Assembly (NCBI RefSeq): GCF_001894885.1
Contig: NZ_BCXB01000013.1
Coordinates: 1 to 64,000, forward strand
Direction of reading: 5' to 3'
DNA: 64,000 bases
Source: Rhodococcus marinonascens NBRC 14363
Lineage (GTDB): Bacteria; Actinomycetota; Actinomycetes; Mycobacteriales; Mycobacteriaceae
The position numbers and the translations under genes were made by a program. Positions 18,855 through 30,085 of the stretch are shown here, piece after piece (the first letter of the stretch is position 1; each line of letters opens with the position of its first letter). Under the pieces are notes generated by a model. It worked only from the letters and a program-made list of their open reading frames with translations, was not told the origin of the DNA and did no database searches.

Positions 18855-21800
18855 ATGGCTGAAATAGATGATGATCGTGGCGGGGCGAGCGAAGCGACCG
18901 GGGATGTGACGACGGGGGATGTGACGGCGAGCGAAGCGACGGGGGATGTGACGACGGGGGATGTGACGGCGAGCGAAGCGACCGGGGATGTGACGACGGG
19001 GGATGTGACGGCGAGCGAAGCGACCGGCACTGCCAGTGACCTGACTGTCGCGCAGCTGCGTGAGTGGCTGCGCAACTGGATTGCCGATGCAACCGGCCAA
19101 CCAGTTGGTCTGATCACCGACGACCGCCCGATGGAAGAGCTCGGTCTGTCGTCTCGGGACGCCGTCGCGCTCAGTGGCGAGATCGAGGAACTGGTGGGAG
19201 TCACGCTCACCGCGACCGTTGCCTATCAGCACCCCACCATCGCGTCGCTCGCCACCCGTATCATCGAGGGTGAACCGGAGCAGCCCGACGACTTGGCCGA
19301 TGCCGCTTACTACGCCTCGGTTCCGACATCGGACGCGCACGACATCGCGATCGTCGGTATGGCCGCGCGCTTCCCGGGTGCAGGAACGACTCCTGCCGAG
19401 ATGTGGCAGATGCTCGCAGAGGGCCGCGACGGCATCTCCGAGTTGCCTGAAGGCCGTTGGGAGGAGTTCACCTCCGACCCGCAGATCAAGGCTGCGGTCG
19501 AGAAGGCCAACACGCTGGGCGGCTACCTCGACGACGTGAAGACCTTCGACGCCGAGTTCTTCGCGATGTCCCCGCTCGAGGTCGTGAACGTCGACCCGCA
19601 GCAGCGTCTGGCGATGGAACTGACCTGGGAGGCGCTTGAGCACGCCCGCATCCCCGCGAGCAGTTTGAAGGGTGGGCAGGTCGGTGTGTTCATCGGCAGC
19701 TCCGCCAACGACTACCAACTCCTCGCGGTCAGCGACCCCGTCAACGCGCACCCCTACGCGCTGACTGGTACGTCGACCTCCATCGTCGCCAACCGGGTCT
19801 CCTACTTTTACGATTTTCGCGGCCCGTCCATCGCGCTCGATACTGCCTGTTCCTCGTCACTGGTCGCCGTGCATCAGGCGGTGCGCTCGCTGCGGTCCGG
19901 TGAATCGGCCGTCGCGCTCGCTGGTGGCGTCAACATGCTCGTCGCCCCGCCCGCCACGCTGGGATTCGACCAGTTGGGTGTGATGGCGCCGAACGGCCGG
20001 ATCAAGGCATTCTCCGCCGATGCCGACGGCTTTGTTCGCGCCGAGGGCGGTGGTCTCCTCGTGCTCAAGCGCCTCGAGGACGCCGAGCGCGACGGCGACG
20101 AGGTTCTGGCCGTCATCGCGGGCAGCGCGGTCAACCAGGACGGGCGTTCCAACGGTCTTGCCGCCCCGAACCCCGATGCACAGGCCGACGTGCTGCGGCA
20201 CGCGTACCGCGATGCGGGCATCAATCCTTCGGGGGTCGACTACATCGAGGCTCACGGCACCGGAACGATCCTCGGTGATCCCATCGAGGCCGATGCGCTC
20301 GGGCGCGTCGTCGGTCGTGGACGCGCTGACGACCAACCCGCGCTGCTCGGTTCCGCCAAGACCAACTTCGGGCACCTCGAGGCCGCCGCGGGGGCCGCAG
20401 GTCTGATCAAGGTCGTCCTGTCGATGCAGGAAGACATTCTGCCGCCTACGTTGAATTTCGCGGGCCCCAATCCATACATCGCCTTCGACAAGGCGCACCT
20501 GCAGGTGATCCCCGAGGGCGCGGCCTGGCCGCGATACACGGGTTCCGCCGTCGCCGGCGTGTCCGGGTTCGGCTTCGGCGGCACCAATGCTCACGTGGTG
20601 GTGCGCGAGTACACCGATCCGGCCGCAAAGGAGGCGGCAGGGGTTCCCGAGGTCCAGGAGACGGAGGAATCTGACGCGACGGAGTCGCAGAGCGTCGAGC
20701 AGACCGTGGTGCTCGCGGTATCGGGTGCGCTGCCATCGCGGCGTCGCCGTGCCGCCTCGGATCTCGCCGACTGGCTCGAGACCGAGGAGGGCAGCACCAC
20801 TCCGCTCGCCGACGTCGCGCGAACTCTCGCGCGCCGCAACCACGGCCGCTCGCGTGCGGTGGTGCTCGCCGCCACTCGCGCCGAGGCCATCACCGGATTG
20901 CGTGCGGTCGCCGCCGGCAAGCCGGGTCACGGCGTGTTTTCTGCGGATTCGCCGTCATCCAGTGGTGCAGTCTGGGTCCTGTCGGGCTTTGGTTCGCAGC
21001 ATCGCAAGATGGCCAAGCAGTTGTATCTGGAAAACTCGGTCTTCGCGGCCGCGATCGACGAGGTCGACGCGCTGATCGAGGATGAAGCCGGCTACTCCAT
21101 GAAGGAGAAGTTCCTCGACGACGCGGTCGACTATGACGTAGAGACATCGCAGGTCGGGATCTTTGCCATCCAGGTCGGTCTGGCTGCGCTGCTACGTCAC
21201 CACGGCGCCGAAGCCGACGCCGTCGTCGGACACTCCATGGGCGAGGCTGCTGCGGCCTACATTGCCGGAGGTCTGTCGCTCGAGGACTCGGTCCGCGTGA
21301 TCTGCGCCCGTTCCCGGCTCATGGGCGAGGCCGAGGCCACGCTCGAGGGTGACGCCATCCGCCTCATGGCGCTCGTCGAGTACAGCGCGGCGGAGATCGA
21401 GACCGTCCTCACCGACTTCCCGCACCTCGAGGTCTGTGTGTACGCAGCCCCGACGCACACCGTGATCGGCGGCCCGGAGCCGGAGGTCAACGCCATCGTC
21501 GCGCGCGCCGAGGCTGAAGAGAAAATGGCGCGCGTACTCAAGACGAAGGGTGCGAGCCATACCGCTCAGGTCGACCCGCTGCTGGGTGAACTGGCCGCGG
21601 AACTGGCGGGAATCGAGCCGACCAAGCTGAAACTCGGTGTGTACTCCTCTGTTGACCAGGACACCTTCTACCGCGCCGGCCACGAGCCGATCCACCGCGA
21701 GGAGTACTGGACGAAGGGGTTGCGCTACAGCGTGTACTTCACCAACGCCGTCCGACTCGCCGTCGGCAGCGGGCACACCACGTTTGTGGAGTTGGCACCC

Positions 21801-23918
21801 AATCCCGTGGCGCTGATGTCGGTGGCGGCCACCGCGTTCGACGCGGGCCTGCACGACATTCAGCTCATCCAGACGCTCAAGCGCAAGGAGGACGAGCCAC
21901 TCGGTGTCCTCTCCGCCTTCGCCCAGTTGTACGTGCACGGGCACGCCGTCAATCTGTCGTCGCTACTGCCTGAGGGTGGCTTCGCTGCTGTCCCGCGCAC
22001 CGCGTGGATCCGCAAGCCGTACTGGTTGGAAACCCGGATCAACTCGAGCGGCGCCGCCCGCGTTCCGGGTGCGCATGTGTCGTTGCCGGACGGTCGGCAC
22101 GTGTGGGAGGTTCAGGCAGGTGCCGTCACCGACCTGCCCGCGCTGGTAACTGCTGCCGCGTCCCAGGTTCTGTCGGACGTGACGCTCACAGCGTCGGTAC
22201 TGCACGCACATGTTCCAGCAGAGGGAACGCTCACCACCACGCTCAACTCCCATCCCGGCGGAGCGTCGCTGCAGGTGCACGCCAGGACGGGCACGAGTTT
22301 CACTCTGTTGTTCGACGCCGCGGTCACCTCGGGTGAGGCTCTGCCCGAACCCGTTCTCGCGGCACCGGTTCAGTCCAGCTCTCCCGTCGAGGAGCTTCCT
22401 GAGGTTGTCGACGACATCGGCGAGAGGTGGGATCCGAACGGTTCGCAGAAGCTCGAGGATCGTCTCGCGCTGATCGTCGCGGAGTCGATGGGCTACGCAC
22501 CGGAGGACCTACCCGCCGAGATCGCGCTGATCGAGCTGGGCCTCGACTCGCTCATGGCTGTCCGTATCAAGAACCGCGTCGAATACGAATTCGGCATCCC
22601 ACAGTTGCAGGTGCAGGCCGTCCGAGACGCGAACCTCATGGAGGTCGGTAAGTACCTGCGCTACGCGGTGGAGAACCGAGAAGAGGTGCAGGCACTCGCC
22701 GAGACTCAGCGGGCGCAGAAGGAAGCTGAGGAAGCCGCTGAGGCCGCCGAGGCCGACCGTGAGACGGAGGCCGACCGTGACAGTGCCGCCGCCGTGGACA
22801 GCAAGGAGGCGTTCGCGGATGCGACCGGGACCGACGTACCGCCTCGTGATGCGGCTGAGCGTCTGACGTTCGCCACGTGGGCCGTCGTCACAGGCGAGTC
22901 CGCCAAGGGAATCTTCAACACTCTTCCGATTCTCAGCGATGACACGGCGGAAAAGCTCGCGGCGCGACTGTCCGAACGTGCGAACGGAGACATCACGTTC
23001 GACGACGTGCTCGACTCCACCACCATCGAGGAACTGGCCAATGTGGTGCGGGGGTTCCTCGAGGACTCCGGCAAGATCGACGGACTGGTCAGGGCTCTGC
23101 GGCCTCGCCACGAAGGCTCCACTGTGGTTCCCGTCTTCGTGTTCCACCCTGCCGGTGGCTCCACGGTGGCGTACGAACCGCTGCTGAGGCGTCTGCCGGC
23201 GGACACCCCGATGTATGGGTTTGAACGCACCGAAGGGTCGATCGAGGTCCGGGCTGCGGAATATCTGCCGATCATTCGCGGGATCCAGGGCGACGGACCG
23301 TACGTGCTGTACGGCTGGTCGCTCGGCGGAGTGCTCGCATATGCGGTGGCGAGATTGCTGCGCGAGTCCGGCGCCGATGTCCGGATCGTCGGTCTTATCG
23401 ATACCGTGATGGCCGGTGAGAAGACCGAGGACACTCCGGACGAGATCCGCAAGCGCTGGCAGCGATACGCGGCCTTCGCGAAGAAGACGTACAACGTGGA
23501 CTACCCGCTGCCATACGACAAACTGGCCGCCGCCGAGAGCGACGACGAGCAAATCAAGATACTGACGGACCTGCTCAAGCTGAGCGGCTCGAAGATCCCC
23601 GGCGGAATCATCGAGCACCAGCGCACGTCGTGGCTCGACAATCGGGCTATCCAAACCGCCGAGGTGCTGGAGTATGGCGGTGACGTCGTCCTCTACATGG
23701 CTGATCGCTACCACGACGACGCAACGACTCTCGAGCCCGCGTTCAAGACCCGCAAGCCCGACGGCGGCTGGGGCGAAGCAGTGAAGAATCTCGAGATCAT
23801 CCACGTGGGTGGCGACCACATCCAGATCGTCGACGAGCCGTATATTGCGAAGGTCGGGGCGGACCTGACCAAGAAGCTGGCGGCGATCCAGGCTGCCGGA
23901 ACTGGAGCGCATCAGTGA
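18855..23918 (+). CDS. pks13: Polyketide synthase Pks13 (mycolic acid condensase)
   Basis: Condenses the meromycoloyl chain with a carboxylated alpha-branch acyl chain. Product 1687 residues; M. tuberculosis Pks13 is 1733. Order: N-terminal carrier domain ([10 protein letters not shown], attachment Ser near residue 100); ketosynthase (Cys332 in DTACSSSL, His467 in EAHGTG, His507 in TNFGHLEA); acyltransferase (Ser794 in [11 protein letters not shown]); second carrier (Ser1232 in LGLDSLMAV); an Ala/Glu-rich linker (about 1280-1320); thioesterase (Ser1489 in GWSLGG, His1655 in GGDHIQ). Odd feature: residues 11-58 are a threefold 14-residue tandem repeat before the first carrier domain. ATG 18855 is preceded by an in-frame TTG and a GGTGA site. 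It overlaps accD4 by four bases. Confidence 0.97.
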   Translation: MAEIDDDRGGASEATGDVTTGDVTASEATGDVTTGDVTASEATGDVTTGDVTASEATGTASDLTVAQLREWLRNWIADATGQPVGLITDDRPMEELGLSSRDAVALSGEIEELVGVTLTATVAYQHPTIASLATRIIEGEPEQPDDLADAAYYASVPTSDAHDIAIVGMAARFPGAGTTPAEMWQMLAEGRDGISELPEGRWEEFTSDPQIKAAVEKANTLGGYLDDVKTFDAEFFAMSPLEVVNVDPQQRLAMELTWEALEHARIPASSLKGGQVGVFIGSSANDYQLLAVSDPVNAHPYALTGTSTSIVANRVSYFYDFRGPSIALDTACSSSLVAVHQAVRSLRSGESAVALAGGVNMLVAPPATLGFDQLGVMAPNGRIKAFSADADGFVRAEGGGLLVLKRLEDAERDGDEVLAVIAGSAVNQDGRSNGLAAPNPDAQADVLRHAYRDAGINPSGVDYIEAHGTGTILGDPIEADALGRVVGRGRADDQPALLGSAKTNFGHLEAAAGAAGLIKVVLSMQEDILPPTLNFAGPNPYIAFDKAHLQVIPEGAAWPRYTGSAVAGVSGFGFGGTNAHVVVREYTDPAAKEAAGVPEVQETEESDATESQSVEQTVVLAVSGALPSRRRRAASDLADWLETEEGSTTPLADVARTLARRNHGRSRAVVLAATRAEAITGLRAVAAGKPGHGVFSADSPSSSGAVWVLSGFGSQHRKMAKQLYLENSVFAAAIDEVDALIEDEAGYSMKEKFLDDAVDYDVETSQVGIFAIQVGLAALLRHHGAEADAVVGHSMGEAAAAYIAGGLSLEDSVRVICARSRLMGEAEATLEGDAIRLMALVEYSAAEIETVLTDFPHLEVCVYAAPTHTVIGGPEPEVNAIVARAEAEEKMARVLKTKGASHTAQVDPLLGELAAELAGIEPTKLKLGVYSSVDQDTFYRAGHEPIHREEYWTKGLRYSVYFTNAVRLAVGSGHTTFVELAPNPVALMSVAATAFDAGLHDIQLIQTLKRKEDEPLGVLSAFAQLYVHGHAVNLSSLLPEGGFAAVPRTAWIRKPYWLETRINSSGAARVPGAHVSLPDGRHVWEVQAGAVTDLPALVTAAASQVLSDVTLTASVLHAHVPAEGTLTTTLNSHPGGASLQVHARTGTSFTLLFDAAVTSGEALPEPVLAAPVQSSSPVEELPEVVDDIGERWDPNGSQKLEDRLALIVAESMGYAPEDLPAEIALIELGLDSLMAVRIKNRVEYEFGIPQLQVQAVRDANLMEVGKYLRYAVENREEVQALAETQRAQKEAEEAAEAAEADRETEADRDSAAAVDSKEAFADATGTDVPPRDAAERLTFATWAVVTGESAKGIFNTLPILSDDTAEKLAARLSERANGDITFDDVLDSTTIEELANVVRGFLEDSGKIDGLVRALRPRHEGSTVVPVFVFHPAGGSTVAYEPLLRRLPADTPMYGFERTEGSIEVRAAEYLPIIRGIQGDGPYVLYGWSLGGVLAYAVARLLRESGADVRIVGLIDTVMAGEKTEDTPDEIRKRWQRYAAFAKKTYNVDYPLPYDKLAAAESDDEQIKILTDLLKLSGSKIPGGIIEHQRTSWLDNRAIQTAEVLEYGGDVVLYMADRYHDDATTLEPAFKTRKPDGGWGEAVKNLEIIHVGGDHIQIVDEPYIAKVGADLTKKLAAIQAAGTGAHQ
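18885..19028 (+). repeat. 42-bp minisatellite inside the 5' end of pks13
   Basis: Three near-identical 42-base units at 18885-18926, 18927-18968 and 18969-19010, then 18 bases of a fourth. Each encodes 14 residues of the pattern [14 protein letters not shown]. Units differ by single bases only (for example CGACCGG versus CGACGGG), so the array is young. Length is a multiple of three, so copy-number change would keep frame. Confidence 0.95.
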
Positions 23919-25456
23919 CCACCACCGCAGAAAAGCTTGCCGAACTGCGCGAAAAGCTCGAGTTGGCGAAGGCGCCCGGGTCACCCAAGGCCATCGCGAA
24001 ACGTGCGGAGAAGGGGCTGCCGTCCCCCCGCGACCGCATCGACATGCTGCTCGATCCCGGGAGCTTCGTCGAGATGGGTGCGCTCGCGAAGTTGCCGGGC
24101 GATCCGAACAATCCGTACGGCGACGGCGTCGTCACCGGACATGGCACCGTGGATGGTCGTCCGGTCGCGGTCTTCTCCCACGATCAGACGGTGTTCGGCG
24201 GCGCGGTAGGGGAGATGTTCGGCCGCAAGGTGGCCGCCATCATGGAGTTTGCCGCCAAGATCGGCTGTCCCTGCGTCGGTATCAACGAGTCAGCGGGCGC
24301 TCGCGTCCAGGACGCGGTGACCTCACTCGCCTGGTATGCGGAACTCGGCCGTCGGCAGGAGCCGCTGTCCGGCATGTGCCCGCAGATCTCGATGATTCTC
24401 GGCAAGTGCGCGGGCGGCGCGGTGTATGCGCCGATCAACACCGACATTCTGGTGGCGACCGAGGAGTCGTACATGTTCGTCACCGGACCCGATGTGGTCC
24501 GCAAGATCACGGGCGAGGACGTCAGCCTCGAAGAACTGGGCGGGGCACGGAGTCAGGCCCAGTACGGCAACCTCCATCACGTTGCACCAGACGAGAAGGC
24601 TGCGTTCGAGTGGGTCCGCACCTACCTGAGCTTCCTGCCGTCGAGTTGCAAAGAGTTGCCGCCGGTAGTCAACCCGGGCCTCGAACCGGAGATCACGGCG
24701 TCCGATCGTGATTTGGATACGTTCATCCCCGATGCGGACAACGCCGGCTACGACATGCACGACATCCTCCTACGGATATTCGACGACGGCGAATTCCACG
24801 AGATCTGCGGGCAGGTGGCGCTGAACGTCATCACCGGCTTCGCGCGAGTGGACGGGCGCACCGTCGGAGTACTCGCGAACCAGCCGCTGGTGTCGGCCGG
24901 TGCGTTGGATGCCGCGGCGTCCGACAAAGCCGCTCATTTCATCCGGATCTGTGACGCTTTCGAGATTCCCCTGGTGTTCGTCGTCGACACCCCCGGATTC
25001 CTCCCCGGCCTCGAGCAGGAGAAGATCGGAGTCATCAAGCGCGGTGGGCGGTTCATCTTCGCGTTCGTATTGGCAACGGTGCCGAAGGTGACCGTCGTGA
25101 TCCGGAAGGCGTACGGCGGCGCCTACGCCGTCATGGGCTCGAAGCAGTTGGGCGCAGATATCAACTTCGCGTGGCCCACCGCCCGCATCGCAGTGATGGG
25201 TGCCGAGGGTGCCGTGGATCTGATCGGCCGCAGGCAGATCGAGGCAGCGGGCGAGAATGCACCCGCTGTGCGTCGGCAGTTGATCAACTTCTACAACGAG
25301 AACATCGCGACGCCGTACATTGCTGCCGAGCGTGGATACATCGACGCGGTGATCGAGCCGTCCACTACCCGGCTCGAGATCAGGAAGGCGCTGACGATGC
25401 TGCGCGACAGGAGGGTGGAGCGAAATCCGCGCAAGCACGACCTGTTGCCCCTCTAG
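23915..25456 (+). CDS. accD4: Acyl-CoA carboxylase beta subunit AccD4
   Basis: Carboxyltransferase subunit that, with AccA3 and AccD5/AccE5 partners in mycobacteria, makes the 2-carboxyacyl-CoA extender for Pks13. Product 513 residues, Rv3799c is 522. Carboxyl-transferase halves are both visible: biotin-binding region ([37 protein letters not shown]) and acyl-CoA-binding region ([54 protein letters not shown]). GTG start overlaps the pks13 stop (GTGA). No biotin carboxylase gene is present in the window. Confidence 0.95.
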   Translation: MTTTAEKLAELREKLELAKAPGSPKAIAKRAEKGLPSPRDRIDMLLDPGSFVEMGALAKLPGDPNNPYGDGVVTGHGTVDGRPVAVFSHDQTVFGGAVGEMFGRKVAAIMEFAAKIGCPCVGINESAGARVQDAVTSLAWYAELGRRQEPLSGMCPQISMILGKCAGGAVYAPINTDILVATEESYMFVTGPDVVRKITGEDVSLEELGGARSQAQYGNLHHVAPDEKAAFEWVRTYLSFLPSSCKELPPVVNPGLEPEITASDRDLDTFIPDADNAGYDMHDILLRIFDDGEFHEICGQVALNVITGFARVDGRTVGVLANQPLVSAGALDAAASDKAAHFIRICDAFEIPLVFVVDTPGFLPGLEQEKIGVIKRGGRFIFAFVLATVPKVTVVIRKAYGGAYAVMGSKQLGADINFAWPTARIAVMGAEGAVDLIGRRQIEAAGENAPAVRRQLINFYNENIATPYIAAERGYIDAVIEPSTTRLEIRKALTMLRDRRVERNPRKHDLLPL

Positions 25457-26519
25457 AATCCACCTGCCGCGCCGCCCAATGACTCATCGGTGCAGTCTGA
25501 TTGCACGAATGTGACATTGGGCGCGGGGGAGCTGGGGCGAGGAGCATCATGCCGACCGTCGGTTCTGTTCCGTAGACGCATACCGGTGGCCGCGGGCGTG
25601 AGGCCGCCAGGGAGTGCGCCGCGCGGAGGTCCGCGAGCACAGTCGCTGGATCGGTCTGGATCATCTTGGGTAGGTGGGTCACGACAATGATTCCCTCGCG
25701 CTGCATCCGAGCCCGCCGCACGATCGTGGCCTCGTGCAGTTCCGGCGAAAAGTGGTACTTCAGAGAGTCGATCTCCCAGGCGACAGCGACGTCGTCGAGC
25801 CAACCGTCGGGGCGCGCAATCCATAGACCGGCGGCAGACAGCACGTCGACGTTGTGAAGCATCGGGGGAAGTCCGCTCGTGGCATACAGCTTTTGAGCAT
25901 GAACCTCGGCGACGGAGTGCGCGTCGTGGCTGAGTTCATGCAGGACTGCGCGGGGCAATCGGCTTCCGCGGTCGGAGCCCGCAGCGAGTTCACGTGCGAG
26001 TTCGTCCACTGTTGCGTCGCCGCGCTGGATTCCGCCTGCGAGGAGTGCCCGACAGCTGTCGGCCTTCAATGTGCGCCTGCCCGCATCGAGCAGGCAGCGT
26101 GCGTGTGGAGCGAGGCGCAGAAGCCCTCGGTGGATCGGTGTAGGCATTCGCCACGTCCGTTCGACTCTCACGTACGACGAGTCCCGGCGATGTCGGGTGG
26201 ACGGAATGAGCAGCAGTACTTCATTTCTCGATGCTGATTGCGAGTAGCCAAGCGCGGCCAGTGCCGCGTGACCCGACAGCAGCGACTCGGGGCCGCCGTA
26301 TTCGAGCGCAGCCAGATTGCGCTGCAGCGTCGTCGTTGGTCCGTTGTGCAGTAAGACCACTCCGGGGAGGATGCGCTGCCATGGGCCGCCGTCGTTGCAG
26401 CGCGAGGAGATGGTGCCCTTCGCGACACCCAACTGTTCCAGCGTGGCCGCCCGAATCACACTGCCGTGGCTGATCGCGGCTATCGCAGGGAGATCGTCGG
26501 CCCAGGTTCCTCGTCGCAT
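25380..26519 (-). CDS. AbiEi-like regulator with DUF559/Vsr-like C-terminal domain
   Basis: Product about 379 residues. The N-terminal 70 residues resemble the AbiEi-type winged-helix antitoxin domain ([20 protein letters not shown], then [20 protein letters not shown]). The C-terminal half resembles the DUF559/Vsr nuclease-like fold: [20 protein letters not shown] with acidic residues and [12 protein letters not shown]. Such fusions are frequent single genes in actinobacteria; whether they are antitoxins or nucleases is not known. Start ATG 26519 chosen because the domain begins there; the longer frame to 26747 runs through a palindrome and is unlikely. The last 45 or so residues are encoded by another palindrome copy and by the antisense of accD4, so the true end is doubtful. 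Confidence 0.65.
   Translation of the reverse strand: MRRGTWADDLPAIAAISHGSVIRAATLEQLGVAKGTISSRCNDGGPWQRILPGVVLLHNGPTTTLQRNLAALEYGGPESLLSGHAALAALGYSQSASRNEVLLLIPSTRHRRDSSYVRVERTWRMPTPIHRGLLRLAPHARCLLDAGRRTLKADSCRALLAGGIQRGDATVDELARELAAGSDRGSRLPRAVLHELSHDAHSVAEVHAQKLYATSGLPPMLHNVDVLSAAGLWIARPDGWLDDVAVAWEIDSLKYHFSPELHEATIVRRARMQREGIIVVTHLPKMIQTDPATVLADLRAAHSLAASRPRPPVCVYGTEPTVGMMLLAPAPPRPMSHSCNQTAPMSHWAARQVDSRGATGRACADFAPPSCRAASSAPS
25473..25523 (+). repeat. Palindromic repeat copy 1 (CGCCCAAT family)
   Basis: Begins CGCCCAATG and ends with the complement CATTGGGCG; the interior TGCAGTCTGATTGCA is also self-complementary, with a few mismatches between. It lies 17 bases after accD4 and is related to the copy at 26632-26682. 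It may act as a terminator for accD4. Confidence 0.65.
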
Positions 26520-26631
26520 TGTCAGAGCATGTACGGGGTGTATCGGGCCGTCCCCGGAAACAGCAGGTCGGACATCGGCCTGTGGATGAACGGCAAGTTG
26601 TGGACAACTCCGCGATTCACCGTTCGACTGT

Positions 26632-26682
26632 CGCCCGGTGTGACATTCGTTCAGTCTGACTGAACGAATGTCACATTGGGCG
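26632..26682 (+). repeat. Palindromic repeat copy 2 (CGCCCAAT family)
   Basis: A perfect 17-bp inverted repeat, 26639-26655 against 26659-26675, with loop CTG; outer bases CGCCC/GGGCG extend the stem. It shares the ends ATTGGGCG and GAATGT with copy 1 at 25473-25523. It lies 26 bases after the 3' end of the emb gene at 26708, so it could serve as its terminator. Confidence 0.8.
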
Positions 26683-26707
26683 ACGAAGCAGCTCGGCGAC
26701 GCAGGAG

Positions 26708-29700
26708 CTATGGGGTGTCGTACACCCGCAGCGTGCCCGGTGACCAAATTCCGGACCTGGTCGCGGTTGCCGTATCGAGTGTGGCCGGAGTGGCGTCAGG
26801 GTAGTACCGGTCGAGCCGTTCGAGGGAGCCCCAGTCGCGATCCCAGTCATCCCGCAGGTAGGTGGGGACAGTGTCGCCGCCGGCGAGCATGTACGAGAAT
26901 CCCAGCGGCCCACCGCCCTCCTCGGACTGCCACTGGTTGGTCATCAGGTTGGCCAGCACGTAGTCGGGGAGTATGCGGTAGTTCGGCATTTCCGCGACGC
27001 CGGTCCGGTGGTCGAACGGGCGCTGGCACGGGAACTGTAGTGCCACAGCCCAGTCCAGCAGTACTGGCTGCGAGTTGCCGACCATAGAGTTGAGGGTCTC
27101 GAGCTTGGGGACGCGGGGTGGGGTGAACGCGAGCCACTGGTCGCCGGCGAGGTTGGGATCGTTGGCGAGGATCCGCACCGCGTCGGCGTCGGAGGACAGT
27201 TCGTTGATCGGGATGCGGAGGTTGCGCCACGACGGTGCCGGCCCGATGTCTTTGGGGAGGTAGGTTCCCTGAGGCTCGACGGTACCGTCGGGTTGGCGTT
27301 TTCCGTATTCGAGGAGAAGTGACTGCCCGTAGGTGGTGGCGCCGGTCGAGTCGACCGACCATATGCGTCCGGCCGCAGATATGACGATCAGTGGGCTGTC
27401 GTTGCTGCGTTCGGGGAGTGCGTACCAGCTCGACGTCAGGCTGGCTGGTTCCTGGACGCCTCCCTGGAGGCTGCCCATGATGGGGGTAGTGCTGGGGTCG
27501 AGTCCGAACGGTAGTCCGACGCTGCTGCCGTTGACGCCGACTTGGCCTGTGCCGCCTCCCGGTCCGGTATCGAGGCTTGGGTCGACGCTCTGGCTGTTGG
27601 TGCTGCGCTCGCCAGGCACGGCCGCAACTGCGTCGGCAGTCAGATCGGACGCAACCCCATTGGGAGAGAAACCGACGGGATTCGCTCCGCCCAGTGGGTT
27701 GGCAGGGTCAGCCAGCGGTTGTGCGGGATCGGCTATGGGAGTGAGGTTTCCGACGTTGGTGTCGGTCTCAACGAGGACGTCATCGGCGAGTCCGCAGCTA
27801 TGTCCGGTCAGGGCCTCGAAGTTGGACCGGGCCAGTGAGTACGCCGGGTACTGCGAAACTGCACCCTTGGCAAGCGAGAGCACTTCGAACAGCACCATCA
27901 TGCCGGCGGCGACGGTGAGTGGGGCCACAGCGAATTTGTTGACGAATCTGCGCCTGCGAGTGTTTTCGCCACCGGGTGATGCGGCGAAACCTTCACGCAA
28001 GTGCTGCCACGCGGCCACGGCCAGGGCGATTCCGAACAGGATGAAGAGGAACGTGTAGGACTGGTATCCCTGGAAGGACACAGGCTTGTCGAACCACGGC
28101 ACGCCGTAGGTCGAGACGTACCAGTACCCATTGACACCGGCGAAGCTCACCGCCAGCATGAACAGCACTCCGGCGAGAAAGACCGTGTGGTTGCGGCGAG
28201 ACCGGAGAACGGACGCCGACACCGCGACTGCGGTGAGTGCGGCGAGCGAGCCCGCGATACCCGCGTACGCACCGAAGTGGTGAGTCGACTTGGTGGGGTT
28301 GAACATCATGAAGAAGATCGTCCCGACCACGACACCGATCAGCCGCCATGAGGGAGCCGTCGCGATACCGGGAATCCGCCCGCGACGCACCAGGATGAAC
28401 AGGGTTGTGAACAGGCACAGGATCATCGCGAGGAACGCGAATCGACGGGGGAGGGAACCGTCGGCGGTCGGGAGCAACAGGAAGTAGTAGCGCAGGAAGT
28501 CCTCGAACCACTTGAGGTTCGGCCCGATCAGGGTGCGCACACGGGTGGCCTCCAGCACGGTGGCGATGGTCTGGGTGGAGAACACCACGACCAAAATAAT
28601 GGTTCCGGCGGCGGCGATCGGTGCCAGCAACGGCAGCGTTCCTACCTGACGGTGACGCTTGACGACGATGCGGACGATCGGCCGCGCACCTGCGAGCAGG
28701 GCGGCCACGCACATCAGGCCTGTCGGGGCGGCGGCGAGGGTGAACGCGGCGATCACGACCGCGATGGCCGCCGGGAGCAGGCGTCCCGTCGCGATGGCGC
28801 GCTCTATCGAGCACCAGGTGAGCAGCGCGCCGAGCGCCACGATCGGCTCGGGCCGCAGACCGTTGTTGTAGGGCAGCCAGAAGGCAAGGAAGACGAATCC
28901 ACCGGTCCACAGGGCGATGTTGTTTCGCCGGACGGCGCGACCCAGGCGAGGTGCTACCTCGCGACTGATCAGCAGCCAGCAGAGGATCCCGGCGATCAGT
29001 GCGGGTAGCCGCATGAACGGGCTCGCAGTCGAAATGTTGGTCATCGCGGCGAGGACGTCGTAATACCAACCGAACGGTGCTTCGGGGACGCCGAACCAGC
29101 GGTAGTAGTTGGCCATGTAGCCGGCGTGCTCGGAGACCCGGGCCATGGTGAGTATGTAGCCGTCGTCGGATGTATTGGCGCCGATAAGATGCCAGAGCAC
29201 CAGTGTGCCGACGACAACGGTGTCGAGCCGGGTGAATTTCCACCAGTTCGACGGGAAGAAGCTGCGGTGCCCCCTTCCGTCCGTGCCGTCGAGGCGGCCG
29301 AGGGCGACGAGCGCGATCACCGTGGCAAGGATGGCCACGATGATCGAGATGGATTTGATGACCGTCGGACTCAACGAGAACCGGGAATCGACATTTGCAG
29401 TGAACGACAGACCGGCCGGTGCAGCTCCATCGGGGAGGTCGCTGAACACGCCCACGATCTGCGGCCGGAGGTCGCCAGTGAGGCGACCGGAAACCGGGTC
29501 GCCGCTCGGGGTCGTCAGACCGGCGAACTCCGCAGACGTCGCGTCGATGTTCGAGGTGATGCGGATTTCCGAGCATCCTACCGATTGCACCTGTTCGCGC
29601 GGTGCCGTCGCGACCACGACGTTGCGGTCGATCACGTCGACGGAGGTCTCAGTGGCCCGAACGAACATCGCGTTCATCGCAGCATTGTCTCCCTGAGCGG

Positions 29701-30019
29701 GAGCGGTCGCCAGAAGAAGTCCACCCTGCGGAGGCAGTTGAGCAACTGCGGAACACGGAATCGTCGCTGACAGATCGATCGGCACCTGCGACATCAGCGG
29801 GGCCTCGAGATCGCCGACGACTCCATTCTCAGGCCAGTTCACCGCCGCGGTCGTCTGCTGTACCGGCATGAACGGGGTTGCCACTGCCAGCACGAACCCG
29901 ATGAGTCCGGTGACGATGGCGACCAGACGAGTGGTCCGATAATCGCTCCGGCGGTCCTGGTGAGCAGGCGGCAGGGAGCTCTCGGGTTCGGGGATGCGAG
30001 TTGTTGCTGTGTCGGGCAC
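26708..30019 (-). CDS. emb: Emb-family arabinosyltransferase (downstream copy)
   Basis: GT-C enzyme that extends arabinan with alpha-1,5-arabinofuranose from decaprenyl-phospho-arabinose; target family of ethambutol. Product 1103 residues. Twelve or so membrane helices up to about residue 690, then an extracytoplasmic C-terminal carbohydrate-binding domain with WYALPERSNDSPLIVISAAG and the terminal GIWSPGTLRVYD. The catalytic acidic pair is in NTSDDGYILTMARVSEHAGY; the methionine of that motif corresponds to the position of EmbB Met306. The motif reads most like EmbC from memory, but a phylogeny is needed to name it. GTG start with a TACTAT element eight bases upstream; 66 bases after the upstream emb gene. 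Confidence 0.94.
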   Translation of the reverse strand: MPDTATTRIPEPESSLPPAHQDRRSDYRTTRLVAIVTGLIGFVLAVATPFMPVQQTTAAVNWPENGVVGDLEAPLMSQVPIDLSATIPCSAVAQLPPQGGLLLATAPAQGDNAAMNAMFVRATETSVDVIDRNVVVATAPREQVQSVGCSEIRITSNIDATSAEFAGLTTPSGDPVSGRLTGDLRPQIVGVFSDLPDGAAPAGLSFTANVDSRFSLSPTVIKSISIIVAILATVIALVALGRLDGTDGRGHRSFFPSNWWKFTRLDTVVVGTLVLWHLIGANTSDDGYILTMARVSEHAGYMANYYRWFGVPEAPFGWYYDVLAAMTNISTASPFMRLPALIAGILCWLLISREVAPRLGRAVRRNNIALWTGGFVFLAFWLPYNNGLRPEPIVALGALLTWCSIERAIATGRLLPAAIAVVIAAFTLAAAPTGLMCVAALLAGARPIVRIVVKRHRQVGTLPLLAPIAAAGTIILVVVFSTQTIATVLEATRVRTLIGPNLKWFEDFLRYYFLLLPTADGSLPRRFAFLAMILCLFTTLFILVRRGRIPGIATAPSWRLIGVVVGTIFFMMFNPTKSTHHFGAYAGIAGSLAALTAVAVSASVLRSRRNHTVFLAGVLFMLAVSFAGVNGYWYVSTYGVPWFDKPVSFQGYQSYTFLFILFGIALAVAAWQHLREGFAASPGGENTRRRRFVNKFAVAPLTVAAGMMVLFEVLSLAKGAVSQYPAYSLARSNFEALTGHSCGLADDVLVETDTNVGNLTPIADPAQPLADPANPLGGANPVGFSPNGVASDLTADAVAAVPGERSTNSQSVDPSLDTGPGGGTGQVGVNGSSVGLPFGLDPSTTPIMGSLQGGVQEPASLTSSWYALPERSNDSPLIVISAAGRIWSVDSTGATTYGQSLLLEYGKRQPDGTVEPQGTYLPKDIGPAPSWRNLRIPINELSSDADAVRILANDPNLAGDQWLAFTPPRVPKLETLNSMVGNSQPVLLDWAVALQFPCQRPFDHRTGVAEMPNYRILPDYVLANLMTNQWQSEEGGGPLGFSYMLAGGDTVPTYLRDDWDRDWGSLERLDRYYPDATPATLDTATATRSGIWSPGTLRVYDTP

Positions 30020-30027
30020 GGTTGTCG

Positions 30028-30033
30028 ATAGTA
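30028..30033 (-). promoter_or_regulatory. Candidate -10 element for the downstream emb gene
   Basis: On the minus strand TACTAT fits TANNNT and ends eight bases before the GTG at 30019. No ribosome-binding sequence is visible in between, so a leaderless transcript separate from the upstream emb gene is possible. Confidence 0.4.
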
Positions 30034-30085
30034 TGTCAGCGAACCTGTGGAGGCATATCTGTCGTTGCGAGAAGGTAGAGATCTC

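Noticed and set aside
18885-19028. Assembly duplication in pks13
   Set aside because: Units differ by single bases and the array keeps frame, so it is more likely real; only read data can exclude an artefact.
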